Shown here: piece by piece, positions 9,085-18,984 of the stretch | Layout: every line of letters starts with the position of its first letter | How positions within the stretch are numbered: the stretch's first letter is position 1 | Source of the DNA: Aurantimonas sp. 22II-16-19i | GTDB lineage: Bacteria > Pseudomonadota > Alphaproteobacteria > Rhizobiales > Rhizobiaceae | DNA length: 64,000 bases | Assembly: GCF_002088275.1 (NCBI RefSeq) | Contig: NZ_AQQS01000011.1 | Location: 1 to 64,000, forward strand | Direction: 5' to 3' | Made by a program: the position numbers and the translations under genes | The notes under the pieces: model-generated | Told to the model about the DNA's origin: nothing | Databases searched by the model: none | Seen by the model: the letters and a program-made list of their open reading frames with translations, nothing else

Positions 9085-10380
9085 GGTCACATCGACCGAT
9101 CTCGTCTCGGGCGCCTTGACGATCATCCACGCGAGTTGCTGAGGAAGGCAGGGACGGTGGTTGCGGGGCTTGCTGCGGTCGAGCATGATCGCCGTTACGA
9201 TGCGTGGTGAACTTCGAGAGGCCGGTCCGTCGATCCTGAAGCCACCGCCGAATTTGCTTGGGCGTTCCAGGAAAGCCCTGATCCCGGGCTTCACGCCAAA
9301 GCCGAAGACCGTTCTCGCAGCCCTCTGCCAATCGCGCTTCGAGCATCGGCAGATAAGGGTCGATGATGCTCCTCCGCGGCGCTCGAGCCGAGCGTTCGGG
9401 AAAGCTTTCGGCATGAGCAAACTTGCGCACGGTTGCTCGAGCCAGGCCGGTCGAACGGGTCATCGCCATCAGCGTCTCGCCCGCGAGATAGCGGCGGCGG
9501 ATGTCTTCATACTGGGCCATGCGCCGTCCTCGGCTATCGGCGGCGCTCGTGGCGTCCGACCGCGTGCGGGGAAACGCCTTGGTGCGGCCCTTTCCTGACG
9601 TCTCTACGCTCTGGAGCGGCGGCAAACTCCGAAGCCGCGCATGAGCGCCTGCAGTCCATCGCTCGACCATTTGCCGCGTGTTGGAGAGAAGATGCCAACG
9701 ATCGGCGACCTGGACGGCGTTCGCAGCGCCCGTCGTGATCCCACGACGGTATTCGGTCGAGCGACCCGTGCGACGATTTCGATCTCAGGCCTTTGGCGAA
9801 GCCAATCGGTCACCGTTCCCGCCGTACGATCTGGTAGGAGGTCGATCGGGCAATGTCGCTCGAGATCGACGATGATCGTGCCGTAACGCAAACGCTTCTT
9901 CATGGCCCAGTCGTCAATACCGATGACCGTGGCCGGCGGCAGGACTGGCTGCGGCATCTGGCGGATCAGGCGCAGAACCGTGTCGCCGCTCACGGGCATG
10001 GCGATCTTCGCTGCAAGGCGGCTGCCTGCCGCGCCACCGAGAGCCACTCCGATCCTCGCCTGCGCCTTCGCCAGACGTTTGGTCCGTTGCGCCGAGGGCG
10101 CGATCAGCATCGGGAGTCGTTCTCCGAAAGTTTGGCGTCGGCAATTTGCGTTCTGGCAGGCATACCGCCGAACGCGCAGATCGAGCCGGACATGGCGACC
10201 AATCAGGGGCAGATCCAACGGACGCCGGTGATAGTGCCCGTGAATGATTGTCGATCGCTGCTGACATTCCGGGCATGTTGCCCCGCTACGCCGGCTCTGC
10301 GCAGAAACGGATAATCCCGACGGCCCTTCGCGCCGGGTTCGACCGCAGAGGCAGCCGGGAACCATGGATATCTGAAGCAT
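9085..10380 (-). pseudogene. N-terminal part of ISL3-family transposase (copy 1), frameshifted
   Basis: The N-terminus has the zinc-finger pattern CPECQQRS...CQNANCRRQTF and the catalytic-domain start GIDDWAMKKRLRYGTIIVDL. Compared with the copy at 46045-47688, one base is missing near 9766 (GCACGGGTCGC instead of GCACGGGATCGC), shifting the frame. A second shift lies near 9130-9160 before PQQLAWMIVKAPETRS. The gene is then cut by the nested elements. Non-functional. Confidence 0.85.
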
Positions 10381-10473
10381 GCCTTCTCCACCGCATCATC
10401 TGCGGTGTCAGAAAGAGTCGCAAAGCCTCATGACCACACAATCTGCGGAAGAGTCGGAGAACGGGGACCACCT

Positions 10474-11700
10474 AAGATTGCGGTCCATTCGGTGATCGGC
10501 CTTGAGGTGCCCGATGACGGGTTCGACGGCCGCCCGCCTTCGCATCTCGCGGCGGATGGCCTCGGTCATGCCGCGTTTCTGGCCCGAGGTGTAGACCTTG
10601 AGGCGATGGCTTTGAGGGGCGTTGTGGCCCTTGTAGCCGGCGTCCGCGATGATCCTCGTGAGGGTCGCGCCGACCTGGCGCTCGATGGCGGGGATGACGT
10701 TTGCCAATGTATGGCCGTCATATGGCTTGCCCGGCAGCGCCGCGACATGGGTGACGAACTGGCCGCCCTTCGAGCGCTTCAACGTTGTGGCGACGGAGAC
10801 CTTGACGCCGAACTCGTAGGGCCGGTGGGCTTTTCCCTTGCCGATGCATTCGACCTCGGGCGCATGCAGGCTGAAGACCCTGAGATCGGCGTCTCTCGGC
10901 TGGCCCCTGACGGGGTTGAGATTGCGGTTGCCGGCATGGACCCGGCGGGCCAGCATCAGCTCATGGGCGGTGGCGGCTTCCAGCTCGGCGTCGCCCTTGG
11001 TCTTCCTGACGATGTCGCGGATGACCCGGCCGAGATAGGTCCTGAGGGTTCTCAGCGCCTTGTTCGCCCGCTTGAACTGCTTGGCATGGGCATAGCGCTG
11101 CTGCTTGATCAGGGCGAACTTGCTGACCCGCTCATAGGACTGGCGCAGATCGATCCCCAGCGTCTTGGCCAAGCGCACCAGGCGCTCGCGCGAGCGCTGC
11201 ATCAGCTTGGCATCGGTCGGATGGGCGACGGCCTTGGGCTGCACGGTCGTGTCGACGATGGCCTTGGTGAAGTCGGCGGGCCTGGCCGCGCCGGTGCGCG
11301 TCGCCGTGGCGAGGCTCTCCTGCAGAAGCGCGTTCAACCTCTCTTCGCCCATCCGCTGGCGCCAGCGCGTCATCGAGGATCGGTCGAAGGGCAGCCTGTG
11401 GCAGAAGAACTCCTCGCCGCAGAACAGTTGATAATAGGGGTTCTCCAGCCAGCGATCGCACAGTGCCTCGTCGGACAAATCGTGCATCGCCTTCAGGATC
11501 GCCAGTCCGGCCATCAGCCGCGTCGCAAGAGGCGGGTGGCCGGGCGCGTCCGTGTAGACCGCGCCGAGCCGCTCTTCCAGAAATTGCCAGTCGATCGCCC
11601 GGCCGAGCCTGGCGAGAGCATGGTTCGTGTCGACGATCTGGTCGAGCCGGGCACGGAACATGTCCGTCTGCCCGCTGTCCCGCCGCTCCTTCGGACGCAT
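10474..11700 (-). pseudogene. IS5-like transposase, N-terminal 410 residues
   Basis: Starts MRPKERRDSGQTDMFRARL and carries the DUF772 domain (LATRLMAGLAILKAMHDLSD) followed by a DDE core with DTTVQPKAVAHPTDAKLM, IIADAGYKGH and the RRAAVEPVIGHLK region holding the catalytic Glu. After HRMDRN the sequence runs into the ISL3 terminal repeat, so the open frame to 10408 ends in element-derived residues. The missing tail is at 6149-6311. Confidence 0.85.
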
Positions 11701-11770
11701 TCCGCAGCTCCCGATTCATGGACCCGAAAGCCATGGAATAATGCCAGCCACCGCAACGCAATTTGCAAGT

Positions 11771-12027
11771 GTCTCAGCCCACAGACGGCTAAAACTGGCG
11801 AAAATTAATTCTTCCCTGAAGCCGATAAGCCCGCCATTTCAATGGCTTCGACATACTTCACGGGAGACAATTTAGATTCAGTACGAAAGTCTTGCCCGTC
11901 ACTTGCGCGGTCATTCAAGGACTGACCGACATCAGATTTCCTTTTCGGCTGCAACGGCTCCGATCAAAGAGTCAAACAGCGACAGCCAGCCATGAAGAAA
12001 ATGCACAGGAATTAGAACTTGCGTCAA
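11771..12027. other. Gap between the IS nest and the PCuAC-like gene; nothing recognised
   Basis: About 260 bases. Short open frames here (for example 11892-12104) have no recognisable features and lack ribosome binding sites. The region probably contains the outer end of the IS5-like element and the 3' flank of the next operon. Confidence 0.4.
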
Positions 12028-12501
12028 TCAATCACCAGACGGATCTTCGACTTCGACGTCGAGAACCTGAGTTCCTGCGCGCCCGAAGTCAAATGTCACT
12101 TTGACGCTATCACCGTGAACCAAGGTCCTTTTCAAATTGGTCAAGACAACATGCTCGCGCCAAGGGGCCGTAGCGACCGGCTTACCCGGCGGGAGATCGA
12201 CAGCCGCGATTGGCAGATCGCCGTCGTCCGCAGATCCATGCAACTGCGCACTGTCAGAGATTGGGCTTGACACGGCGACCAGCTTCGCCTCGGTGTCCCC
12301 CATATTGAAGATCGGCGCGTAGAGATCGGCATCGCTTCCCGCCACCGCGGGTTTCGTCCAGGTGTGGCCGATCTGAAGATCGCCCAGGCGATAGTCATGC
12401 GCAACCGCGTGGTCCACTTTGACTGTCGGTGCGGCCGCAAAGAAGGTAAAGCTTAAAGCGGTACTGGCGCGCGTCATCCGCATCGTTCGGCTTAGTTGCA
12501 T
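12028..12501 (-). CDS. PCu(A)C-family periplasmic protein with degenerate copper motif
   Basis: Exported protein of 157 residues with a signal peptide (cut near AHDYRLG) and the cupredoxin-like PCuAC fold: HTWTKPAVAGSDADLYAPIF, a stretch resembling LVAVSSPISDSAQLH, and PWREHVVLTNLKRTL near the end. Typical PCuAC chaperones carry H..M and HxM ligands for Cu(I) and pass copper to the CuA centre of oxidase. Here one His remains in AQLH but the paired Met and the HxM are not visible, so copper binding is doubtful. It lies 49 nt downstream of cox11, same strand. Confidence 0.75.
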   Translation of the reverse strand: MQLSRTMRMTRASTALSFTFFAAAPTVKVDHAVAHDYRLGDLQIGHTWTKPAVAGSDADLYAPIFNMGDTEAKLVAVSSPISDSAQLHGSADDGDLPIAAVDLPPGKPVATAPWREHVVLTNLKRTLVHGDSVKVTFDFGRAGTQVLDVEVEDPSGD

Positions 12502-12550
12502 GGCGGTCCTCTGTGTTCAAACTCGATTCCGCGGGCACGCACGAAATTGG

Positions 12551-13207
12551 CTATTTTCGCGGCGCATCGTTGGCGTAAGTCGCCGCTTCGAAGTTTTCAC
12601 TCAGTTCCGCTGCCTTTTCTCGAGAACCCTCACCGAGATCCCTGGCGTTGGCGATTGTCTCCGCCGATGGATTTACCTGCTTGTAGAAGGTGTAGGAAAG
12701 CGTCACGCTGTTGAGCGAAGCCGTCGTCGGATCCTTGGCCATCTGACCGTCAACGTAAAGGACCAATGGCATTTTGGCGCTTTCACCCGGCTTCAGCTTC
12801 TCATCGGTGAAACAAAAGCACTCGATTTTGAAGAAATACGGCGCCGCCTGGTAGGGCGTGACGTTGAAGACGGCGTGGGCCACGACTGTCTTGTCGGAAT
12901 TGTTCGTCGCCGTGTAGTAGGTTTGGATCGGCTCCCCGAACTTGCCGGTGATTTGACGCCTTTCAGGAGCAAAGTCCCAGTCGAGGCCAGCCGCCACATT
13001 CGCATCGAAGCGCACCGTCACCGACCGGTCGATCATTTTGGCCGGAGCGGTCGCGGCATTCGCCCGCTGCACCGTACCGCCGTAACCCGTCGCAGCGCAA
13101 AACAGCTGGTAGAGCGTCGGCGAATAAGAAACAAGGCCGATCATCACGGCAACGACTGTTGTCGTGCCGAAGATGACGGCACCATTCTTGCCGGGGCGCC
13201 AATTCAT
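12551..13207 (-). CDS. ctaG: Cox11/CtaG cytochrome c oxidase copper assembly protein (copy 1)
   Basis: Membrane-anchored periplasmic chaperone that delivers copper to the CuB site of haem-copper oxidase subunit I. It has 218 residues: one N-terminal membrane helix (about 10-30), the YSPTLYQLFCAATGYGGT motif with Cys37, and the copper-binding CFCF at 130-133. The C-terminus has an extra polar tail after LSYTFYKQV. It heads a pair with the PCuAC-like gene. A second, only partly similar Cox11 is at 59621-60280. No oxidase subunit gene is near, so its client must be elsewhere in the genome. Confidence 0.93.
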   Translation of the reverse strand: MNWRPGKNGAVIFGTTTVVAVMIGLVSYSPTLYQLFCAATGYGGTVQRANAATAPAKMIDRSVTVRFDANVAAGLDWDFAPERRQITGKFGEPIQTYYTATNNSDKTVVAHAVFNVTPYQAAPYFFKIECFCFTDEKLKPGESAKMPLVLYVDGQMAKDPTTASLNSVTLSYTFYKQVNPSAETIANARDLGEGSREKAAELSENFEAATYANDAPRK

Positions 13208-13556
13208 TTTTGCTCCTGCCTTCCGTTTACGCTAAAGCTTATAGCGATAATCATGGCCATCTCAGCGTCAATCTCGTTCTCGTCGTTCCGCAACGTCTCA
13301 CCTTGAAGGTGGGACGTTACAAATTGTCTATGCTGTTTAGTCGCAGACGTCTCGCTGCGATAACCAAGAATCGAATCTCAAACTCGCGGTTCACAAACGG
13401 GCGACGTAGTTGCACAGAAGACGAGCCGCAACGAAAGGCGCGAAGCGGTCTGGGCAAGTGGGTTGGTCGAGGGAATGAGCCTCCTCAGCCTCCGGATCGC
13501 AGTCATTCTAGTCGTGATGACCTTCGCGATGGCGAAGCGTCCGGGCCGCTAGACAC
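13208..13556. promoter_or_regulatory. Intergenic region with a 27-bp imperfect palindrome upstream of cox11
   Basis: No convincing gene. At 13292-13318 there is a near-perfect dyad: AACGTCTCACCTT, a central G, then AAGGTGGGACGTT (one mismatch in 13-bp arms). It lies about 85 bp upstream of the cox11 start and has no T-run, so I read it as a regulator binding site rather than a terminator. The ACCTT/AAGGT arms recall copper-type MerR operators, but this is inference. Confidence 0.4.
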
Positions 13557-14000
13557 TCAGACAGGATAGCTGCCGAAGATCTCGGCCGTGCCATCATTCT
13601 TCACGAGAAACACGTCGTAGTGTTCATCGCCGGTTCCCATGCCCGGCGCATCCTGAGGCATCCCCGGTACCGTCAGCCCGATGGCATCAGGTTTTTCGCT
13701 TAGAAGCCGACCGACGTCTGTCGCGGGAACATGCCCCTCGATTACATAGCCATTCACGAACGCGGTGTGGCAGGATGTCTGGCCTTGCTTCAGGCCGGCT
13801 TGCATTTTTCTGGCATGTAGGTCGGCCATTGCCAGATTGGTGACCTTGTAGCCGGCGTCCTGCATATGGCGCACCCAGCCTATGCAACACCCGCAACCAG
13901 ACGTCGAAATTACGTCGATCTTATCATGCGCAGAAGCCAGAGAAGAGGTCAGCAAGAGACCGGAAACGATGCCGGCGGCGAAAGCTGTCTTAAAGCTCAT
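13557..14000 (-). CDS. DUF411 periplasmic metal-binding protein (copy 1)
   Basis: Exported protein of 147 residues with a signal peptide (cut near SLASAHDK) and a DUF411 domain (PF04214). The likely metal or thiol site is SGCGCC (Cys36, Cys38, Cys39), with a further conserved Cys-His in TSCHTAFVNGYVIEGHVPA and the LTVPGMPQDAPGMG loop. The family is associated with copper and other metal resistance clusters but its exact reaction is unknown. It is close to the copy at 29607-30077 and more distant from the one at 60421-60858. Confidence 0.9.
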   Translation of the reverse strand: MSFKTAFAAGIVSGLLLTSSLASAHDKIDVISTSGCGCCIGWVRHMQDAGYKVTNLAMADLHARKMQAGLKQGQTSCHTAFVNGYVIEGHVPATDVGRLLSEKPDAIGLTVPGMPQDAPGMGTGDEHYDVFLVKNDGTAEIFGSYPV

Positions 14001-14302
14001 AGACGAGGTACTCCTTTTGTCGGAAACGAGCGTCTCTGTTCCGCTTCAAACAAGACTATGCTCGACAATCGGATTGCTTGCATCATCAGGCCTATGACGA
14101 TGCCGTGAATAAAAACGCCGCAGATCATTGAGCAACGCGGACCACCGATCACCGATCGTAGCAGCGTTTGCATACATCCCGAAAAGTGCGGTCATTAATG
14201 GGCGACGAAAATAAGCGTGAATTTGGTCCAGACTTTACCAACTCACCGGCAAGGGATCGCCCAAAGCCGAAGGAGCATAGCTTTCCGCGATGATGTCGAT
14301 AA
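14001..14302. other. Gap of about 300 bases, no gene recognised
   Basis: It should contain the promoter of the DUF411 gene (start 14000) and the 3' flank of the cell wall hydrolase gene. Short frames here lack ribosome binding sites and domains. I see no strong hairpin. Confidence 0.4.
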
Positions 14303-15484
14303 TCAGCTCCATCCGCCGCCGAAGGTCCGGTAGAAGATATGACGACCGATCTTGTCGACCCGCTCCATCGCTTTTGCCCATCGCGGCTTGACGTAGGTGG
14401 CATGGTAACTTGTCGCCGATCCCACGGTCGGCACCCATGTCTTTCCGGCCGTGACCTTATGAGCGATGCGCTTGGCTATTGCAAAAGCTTGGCGATCGTC
14501 AATACGATCTTCGACGCCGTCGCAGGCAAACGAGAACTGGCAACGATTCTTCCAGCTTTGGTTTTGATATACAACGCCGCAGATCGTTTTTGGGTAGGCA
14601 GGATTTCTTACGCGATTTAGGATCACTTGGGCGACGGCCGCCTGCCCTTCTTCTTCTTCGCCTCGCGCCTCGAAATAAATTGCATTGCTAAGGCATTTTT
14701 GTTCGCGATCCGAATACGCAGCTGCCGGCAACGATTTTGCCGCCCAGGAATGGTCTTGAGGTCCGATCGGCGGAGTGAAGCCACGCTCCTTTTCGTTCAG
14801 GACATGGTCGAAAACATCCGAAGTCAATGTCGACGCGGGCGCATAGGCAAGCGTTAAGAGCGACTTTTTCTTTTCTTTTTCCAAGACATTCTTCGCAGGG
14901 GCGCTCGCTGCAAGTGCGGCAAATCTGGCGTCTATCGATGTTGCCGTTTCGGCTGCGTCATCTGCGGGGCGTCTCAACTCATCTAGAACGCGAGAGCTGA
15001 AAGTTTGCGCGACCATGTCACGATTGTCCGCCGCAGCTCGGCCAGCAAGCGTTCTACGCATTCTGGCATCGCCAAGAGCCCGGCTGGCTTGAACGAAACT
15101 TTGCCCCGTCGCGGCCGTTATCCGTGTTACTCCACCTGACGACGACACGACACGACTACCCTTTTCCGCAAGCCTTGAAGCCCCGATTTTTGTTGAGGCC
15201 GATAGGTGGGCTGACACCGTTGTCGTCGAGGCGTGACGCGTGCTGGCCAAAGCACTCTGGACAGATAGGGTGCTGTGCTGCCCAGATCGTTTAAATGGCG
15301 TTGCGACTTTCGTTTCTAGCGTGGGCGAGATCCCCATACTCGGAACCCTCACATCCTGAAATGCCACTTCCCCGATCGAAAAGAGAACCGATACCATCAG
15401 AATCAGGGCCGTTCCAAACGCACGTGCGGCAATCGTGTGAGGGAGGACTTGCACGCGACTGCGTGTGCGCTTCTTCAAACCCAT
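14303..15484 (-). CDS. SleB-type cell wall hydrolase (Hydrolase_2), copy 1
   Basis: Membrane-anchored peptidoglycan hydrolase of about 393 residues. An N-terminal membrane helix (about residues 20-45) is followed by a long Ser/Ala/Thr-rich linker and then the Hydrolase_2 domain (PF07486) from about residue 260: CLSNAIYFEARGEEEEGQAA with the catalytic Glu, VAQVILNRVRNPAYPKTICG, CQFSFACDG and the end KIGRHIFYRTFGGGWS. Start chosen at the second Met (15484); 15493 adds three residues. The catalytic domain closely matches the protein at 35379-36632 while the linkers differ. Confidence 0.9.
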   Translation of the reverse strand: MGLKKRTRSRVQVLPHTIAARAFGTALILMVSVLFSIGEVAFQDVRVPSMGISPTLETKVATPFKRSGQHSTLSVQSALASTRHASTTTVSAHLSASTKIGASRLAEKGSRVVSSSGGVTRITAATGQSFVQASRALGDARMRRTLAGRAAADNRDMVAQTFSSRVLDELRRPADDAAETATSIDARFAALAASAPAKNVLEKEKKKSLLTLAYAPASTLTSDVFDHVLNEKERGFTPPIGPQDHSWAAKSLPAAAYSDREQKCLSNAIYFEARGEEEEGQAAVAQVILNRVRNPAYPKTICGVVYQNQSWKNRCQFSFACDGVEDRIDDRQAFAIAKRIAHKVTAGKTWVPTVGSATSYHATYVKPRWAKAMERVDKIGRHIFYRTFGGGWS

Positions 15485-15692
15485 CGGCGGCATTCCCAGC
15501 TCTCAATTCCAGTCACGACCGGAGCCGAGAATCATTTATTAACCTTAGTGAAGGGTTAACGTTTGCATCGAGGCGACGAAATGACGGCATGAACGAAAAT
15601 GATGGAATGTGATTGATCCGCAACATCTCTGGCCGTAGCCGCGCCATGTCTTCGCCGATGGCGGTTAAGCGAGCCCGAAGCTGCGGGAGCGC

Positions 15693-16708
<1,016 letters not shown>

Positions 16709-16740
16709 GGCTCCAGTCTCTCAAGAGTTGGAGCCTCCGG

Positions 16741-17036
16741 CAAACCCGGTGCGTGTGTGGATGCCCCCTGTTTGGCAAGCGTAATCTTCGGTCTTTCGGC
16801 GGCGGGGTCTTCGATCGGACGTGTGTCAGGCCTCTCGATGTGGCCTTGATGACGCCACGGGCCGGTATGCTGTTCGGAAAGCGGGGTTCACATCGGTTCA
16901 GAGAGCTGCATGCGCTCGAGCCCCGGGTCTGAATGTCCCTGCCTTGAACTTCGAAGTCCGTGTCGCCTACTCCTCGTCGATCGCTCACCCCGGCCTTGCG
17001 GCCATGCCGTGCCTTGTTCCCCTGACGGGCTTCAGG
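16741..17036. other. IS-flanking sequence, no gene
   Basis: About 300 bases between the outer end of the truncated IS3 element and the 3' end of the IS110 transposase. Frames here lack domain content. It probably includes the non-coding end of the IS110 element, which has no strong terminal repeats in this family. Confidence 0.4.
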
Positions 17037-18050
17037 TCACGCCATCCGGTAATCTTCCTTCTTCATGGTCATGGCCCAGATCATGCGCGCCATCTTGTTC
17101 GCGAGTGCGACAGCCGCGACCATCTTCGGCTTGCGCGCAACGAGATTCGCGAGCCAGCGGTTCGCACTACCACCCTTGCTGACCACCCATCGGATCACGC
17201 TCATGGCGCCAACGATGAGGAGCCGCCTGATGTCGGTCTGGCCCATTTTGCTGACCGATCCCAGCTTGGACTTGCCGCCCGTCGACCGCTGCCTGGGCAC
17301 GAGGCCCAGCCAAGCCGCGAAGTTGCGCCCGCTGTCGAACGTGTCGAGGTCCGGCGCGAAGGCCGCAACAGCGCCCGCCGTTACCGGCCCGATCCCCGGT
17401 ATGGTGCAGAGCCGTCGAAGCTCTGTGTCCGTCTTCGAGGCTGTCTCAAGTTCATCGGCCAGCCGCTCGATCACCTCCGTGAGCTGCGCGATCTGCCCAA
17501 GATATATCGCCCCCATCTCTCGCACGACGGCAGGCAGATCACTGGCCTCGTCAGCGAGCGCACCCTCCAGCACTTTGAGGTTCGCCGGCCCCTTCGGCGC
17601 CACGAGTCCGAACTCGGCCAGATGGCCACGGAGCGCGTTGATCAGTTGCGTCCTTTGCCGCACCAGGCATTGGTGGGTGCGGAAGGCGACTGCACGGCCC
17701 TGCGTCTCGGTGCTCTTCACCGCTACGAAGCGCATCGAGGGTCGCGACGCGGCCTCCGCAATCGCTTCGGCATCCGCGCGATCGTTCTTCTGGCGCTTGA
17801 CGAAGGGCTTCACGTAGACGGCCGGAACCAGTCGGACCTCATGGCCGTGCGCCTGCGCCACCCGGCCCCAGTGATGCGACGTCGCGCAGGCCTCCATCGC
17901 CACCACGCAAGCCGGTTCGCCGGCTAGTAATGCCATCAAACGCGGCCGCGACAGCGCCCGATTGTAGAGAACCGCCCCATCCGGCCCGACGGCGCAGACC
18001 TGAAAGCTTCCCTTTGCCAGGTCGATCGCCAACATGCTGATCTTCGTCAT
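17037..18050 (-). CDS. IS110-family transposase (element A)
   Basis: DEDD transposase of 337 residues, full length. The N-terminal RuvC-like domain shows AIDLAKGSFQVCAV (first Asp), VVAMEACATSHHWGR (Glu) and KRQKNDRADAEAIAEAA (two Asp). The C-terminal Transposase_20 domain shows CTIPGIGPVTAGAVAAF and FAAWLGLVPRQRSTGGKSKL with the conserved Ser region. Its insertion removed the 3' end of the serine recombinase gene at 18073-18531. It is clearly different from the IS110 transposase at 44365-45396. Confidence 0.93.
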   Translation of the reverse strand: MTKISMLAIDLAKGSFQVCAVGPDGAVLYNRALSRPRLMALLAGEPACVVAMEACATSHHWGRVAQAHGHEVRLVPAVYVKPFVKRQKNDRADAEAIAEAASRPSMRFVAVKSTETQGRAVAFRTHQCLVRQRTQLINALRGHLAEFGLVAPKGPANLKVLEGALADEASDLPAVVREMGAIYLGQIAQLTEVIERLADELETASKTDTELRRLCTIPGIGPVTAGAVAAFAPDLDTFDSGRNFAAWLGLVPRQRSTGGKSKLGSVSKMGQTDIRRLLIVGAMSVIRWVVSKGGSANRWLANLVARKPKMVAAVALANKMARMIWAMTMKKEDYRMA

Positions 18051-18072
18051 TGATGCGCCCTCCGCTTGGTTC

Positions 18073-18531
18073 CTATAGAACCGTCATGGCATACAGGATG
18101 CCGCTGCGTGGGGGCATCCACCGCATCAGTTCAGCCGTGCGGGTCTTGATCAGATCCCGCTCGACGTCGGCGAGACCGCCGAGCACGGCCAGCATGAGAC
18201 GGCCGGTGCTGTCGTCGGTATCCGCCCAAGGCTGGGCGAGCGAGCGGAAGCGCGCACCGGCATCGACGATGCGCTTGACGATGGCGAACATGTCGAAGGT
18301 TGAGCGAGCCAGGCGGTCAATGCGCGTCACCACCAACTCGTCGCCAGGACCGAGAGTGGCGAGGAGCTTCATCAGCTCCTTGCGGTCAGCCTTCGCACCG
18401 GAGACTTTTTCCCGGAAGACGTTGGTGCAGCCAGCGGCGTGCAGCTCCTCAAGCTGGGCCTCGAGCGTCTGGCCGACGGTCGAGACCCAGGCATAGCCGA
18501 ACGAGCGAAAAGGGGCGATACTTTTGTCCAT
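18073..18531 (-). pseudogene. Serine recombinase (resolvase/invertase), catalytic domain only
   Basis: Resolves as the N-terminal catalytic domain of a resolvase: FGYAWVSTVGQTLEAQLEEL with the nucleophile Ser, VSGAKADRKELMKLL, DELVVTRIDRLARS and GRLMLAVLGGLADVERDLI. The conserved Arg of the YARVS motif is Trp here, and the DNA-binding helix-turn-helix is missing because the frame ends at the IS110 junction (RTAELMRW then unrelated residues). Both changes argue against function. It was probably part of a Tn3-like element. Confidence 0.8.
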
Positions 18532-18534
18532 GAT

Positions 18535-18586
18535 TTATGGACAGTGTAACCCATTGAGCAAACTGCACAACCAAAACTGTCCATAA
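18535..18586. promoter_or_regulatory. Inverted repeat upstream of the recombinase: possible res-type site or operator
   Basis: Perfect 11-bp arms TTATGGACAGT (18535-18545) and ACTGTCCATAA (18576-18586) are separated by 30 bp, immediately 5' of the recombinase start at 18531. Spaced inverted arms next to a resolvase gene suggest recombinase subsites. The adjacent frameshifted ynfA gene ends at its outer edge. Confidence 0.45.
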
Positions 18587-18599
18587 TTCTTGAATTATG

Positions 18600-18916
18600 T
18601 ACGGGGGCGAGCAAGATAAGCCCTGCGCCCATGATGCAGACGGTCGCGCCCGTAACGTCCCACCAGTCCGGAGGGTGCCCCTCGGCTAGCCATAGCCAGA
18701 GATGGAAGCGACGATGTAAACGCCGCCGTAGGCCGCATAGGTCCGCCCCGCCACCTCACTCTCAACGAGAGTCAACAGGTAGGCAAACAGCGTAAGCGAC
18801 AATATTCCCGGCACTAGCCACACAGGCGACTTGTCGAGGCGAAGCCATGCCCAAAAGGCGAAGCATCCAGCAATTTCAGCGAGGGCAGGGCCCGCATAGG
18901 CAAAAAAGGTCAACAT
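18600..18916 (-). pseudogene. ynfA: YnfA (UPF0060) small membrane protein, frameshifted
   Basis: The first frame (start 18916) reads [20 protein letters not shown] through [13 protein letters not shown] and stops at 18686, about 30 residues short of the family. The missing end is present one frame away: [20 protein letters not shown] followed by GAGLILLAPV. A single-base change near 18692-18700 therefore breaks the gene, unless it is a sequencing error. YnfA proteins have four helices and belong to the small multidrug-resistance-like group. It sits at the end of the operon that begins at 24679. Confidence 0.75.
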
Positions 18917-18984
18917 AGCTGACTTTTTCCCATGCGGCCTTATGTATGGCAATTCCTACACTCCGAAAGCACACAAATGCGAAT

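Larger units (their letters stand above)
6330..10455 (-). mobile_element. ISL3-family element, copy 1, interrupted and degenerate
   Basis: Ends are 23-bp inverted repeats beginning GGCTCTTCCGC (6330-6352) and ending GCGGAAGAGTC (10433-10455), matching at 22 of 23 positions and closely related to the ends of the intact copy at 45970-47712. Inverted similarity continues outward to about 6312 and 10473 (AGGTGGTCC), so the true ends may be longer; GATTG occurs just outside both sides. The transposase inside is frameshifted and split by IS3 and IS630 elements, so this copy cannot move itself. Confidence 0.75.
6100..11770 (-). mobile_element. IS5-like insertion sequence interrupted by nested elements
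   Basis: A DUF772/DDE_Tnp_1 type transposase gene on the minus strand is split: its N-terminal part lies at about 10474-11700 and its last ~54 codons at 6149-6311. Joining the two restores the expected C-terminal sequence (GHLKADHRMDRN then HLAHRIGDAANAVLAA). Everything between is other insertion sequences. The outer ends are only approximate because I could not find convincing terminal inverted repeats. Confidence 0.75.

Noticed and set aside
10405-11808. 467-codon frame on the plus strand
   Set aside because: It is the antisense of the IS5-like transposase gene, which has clear family motifs on the minus strand.
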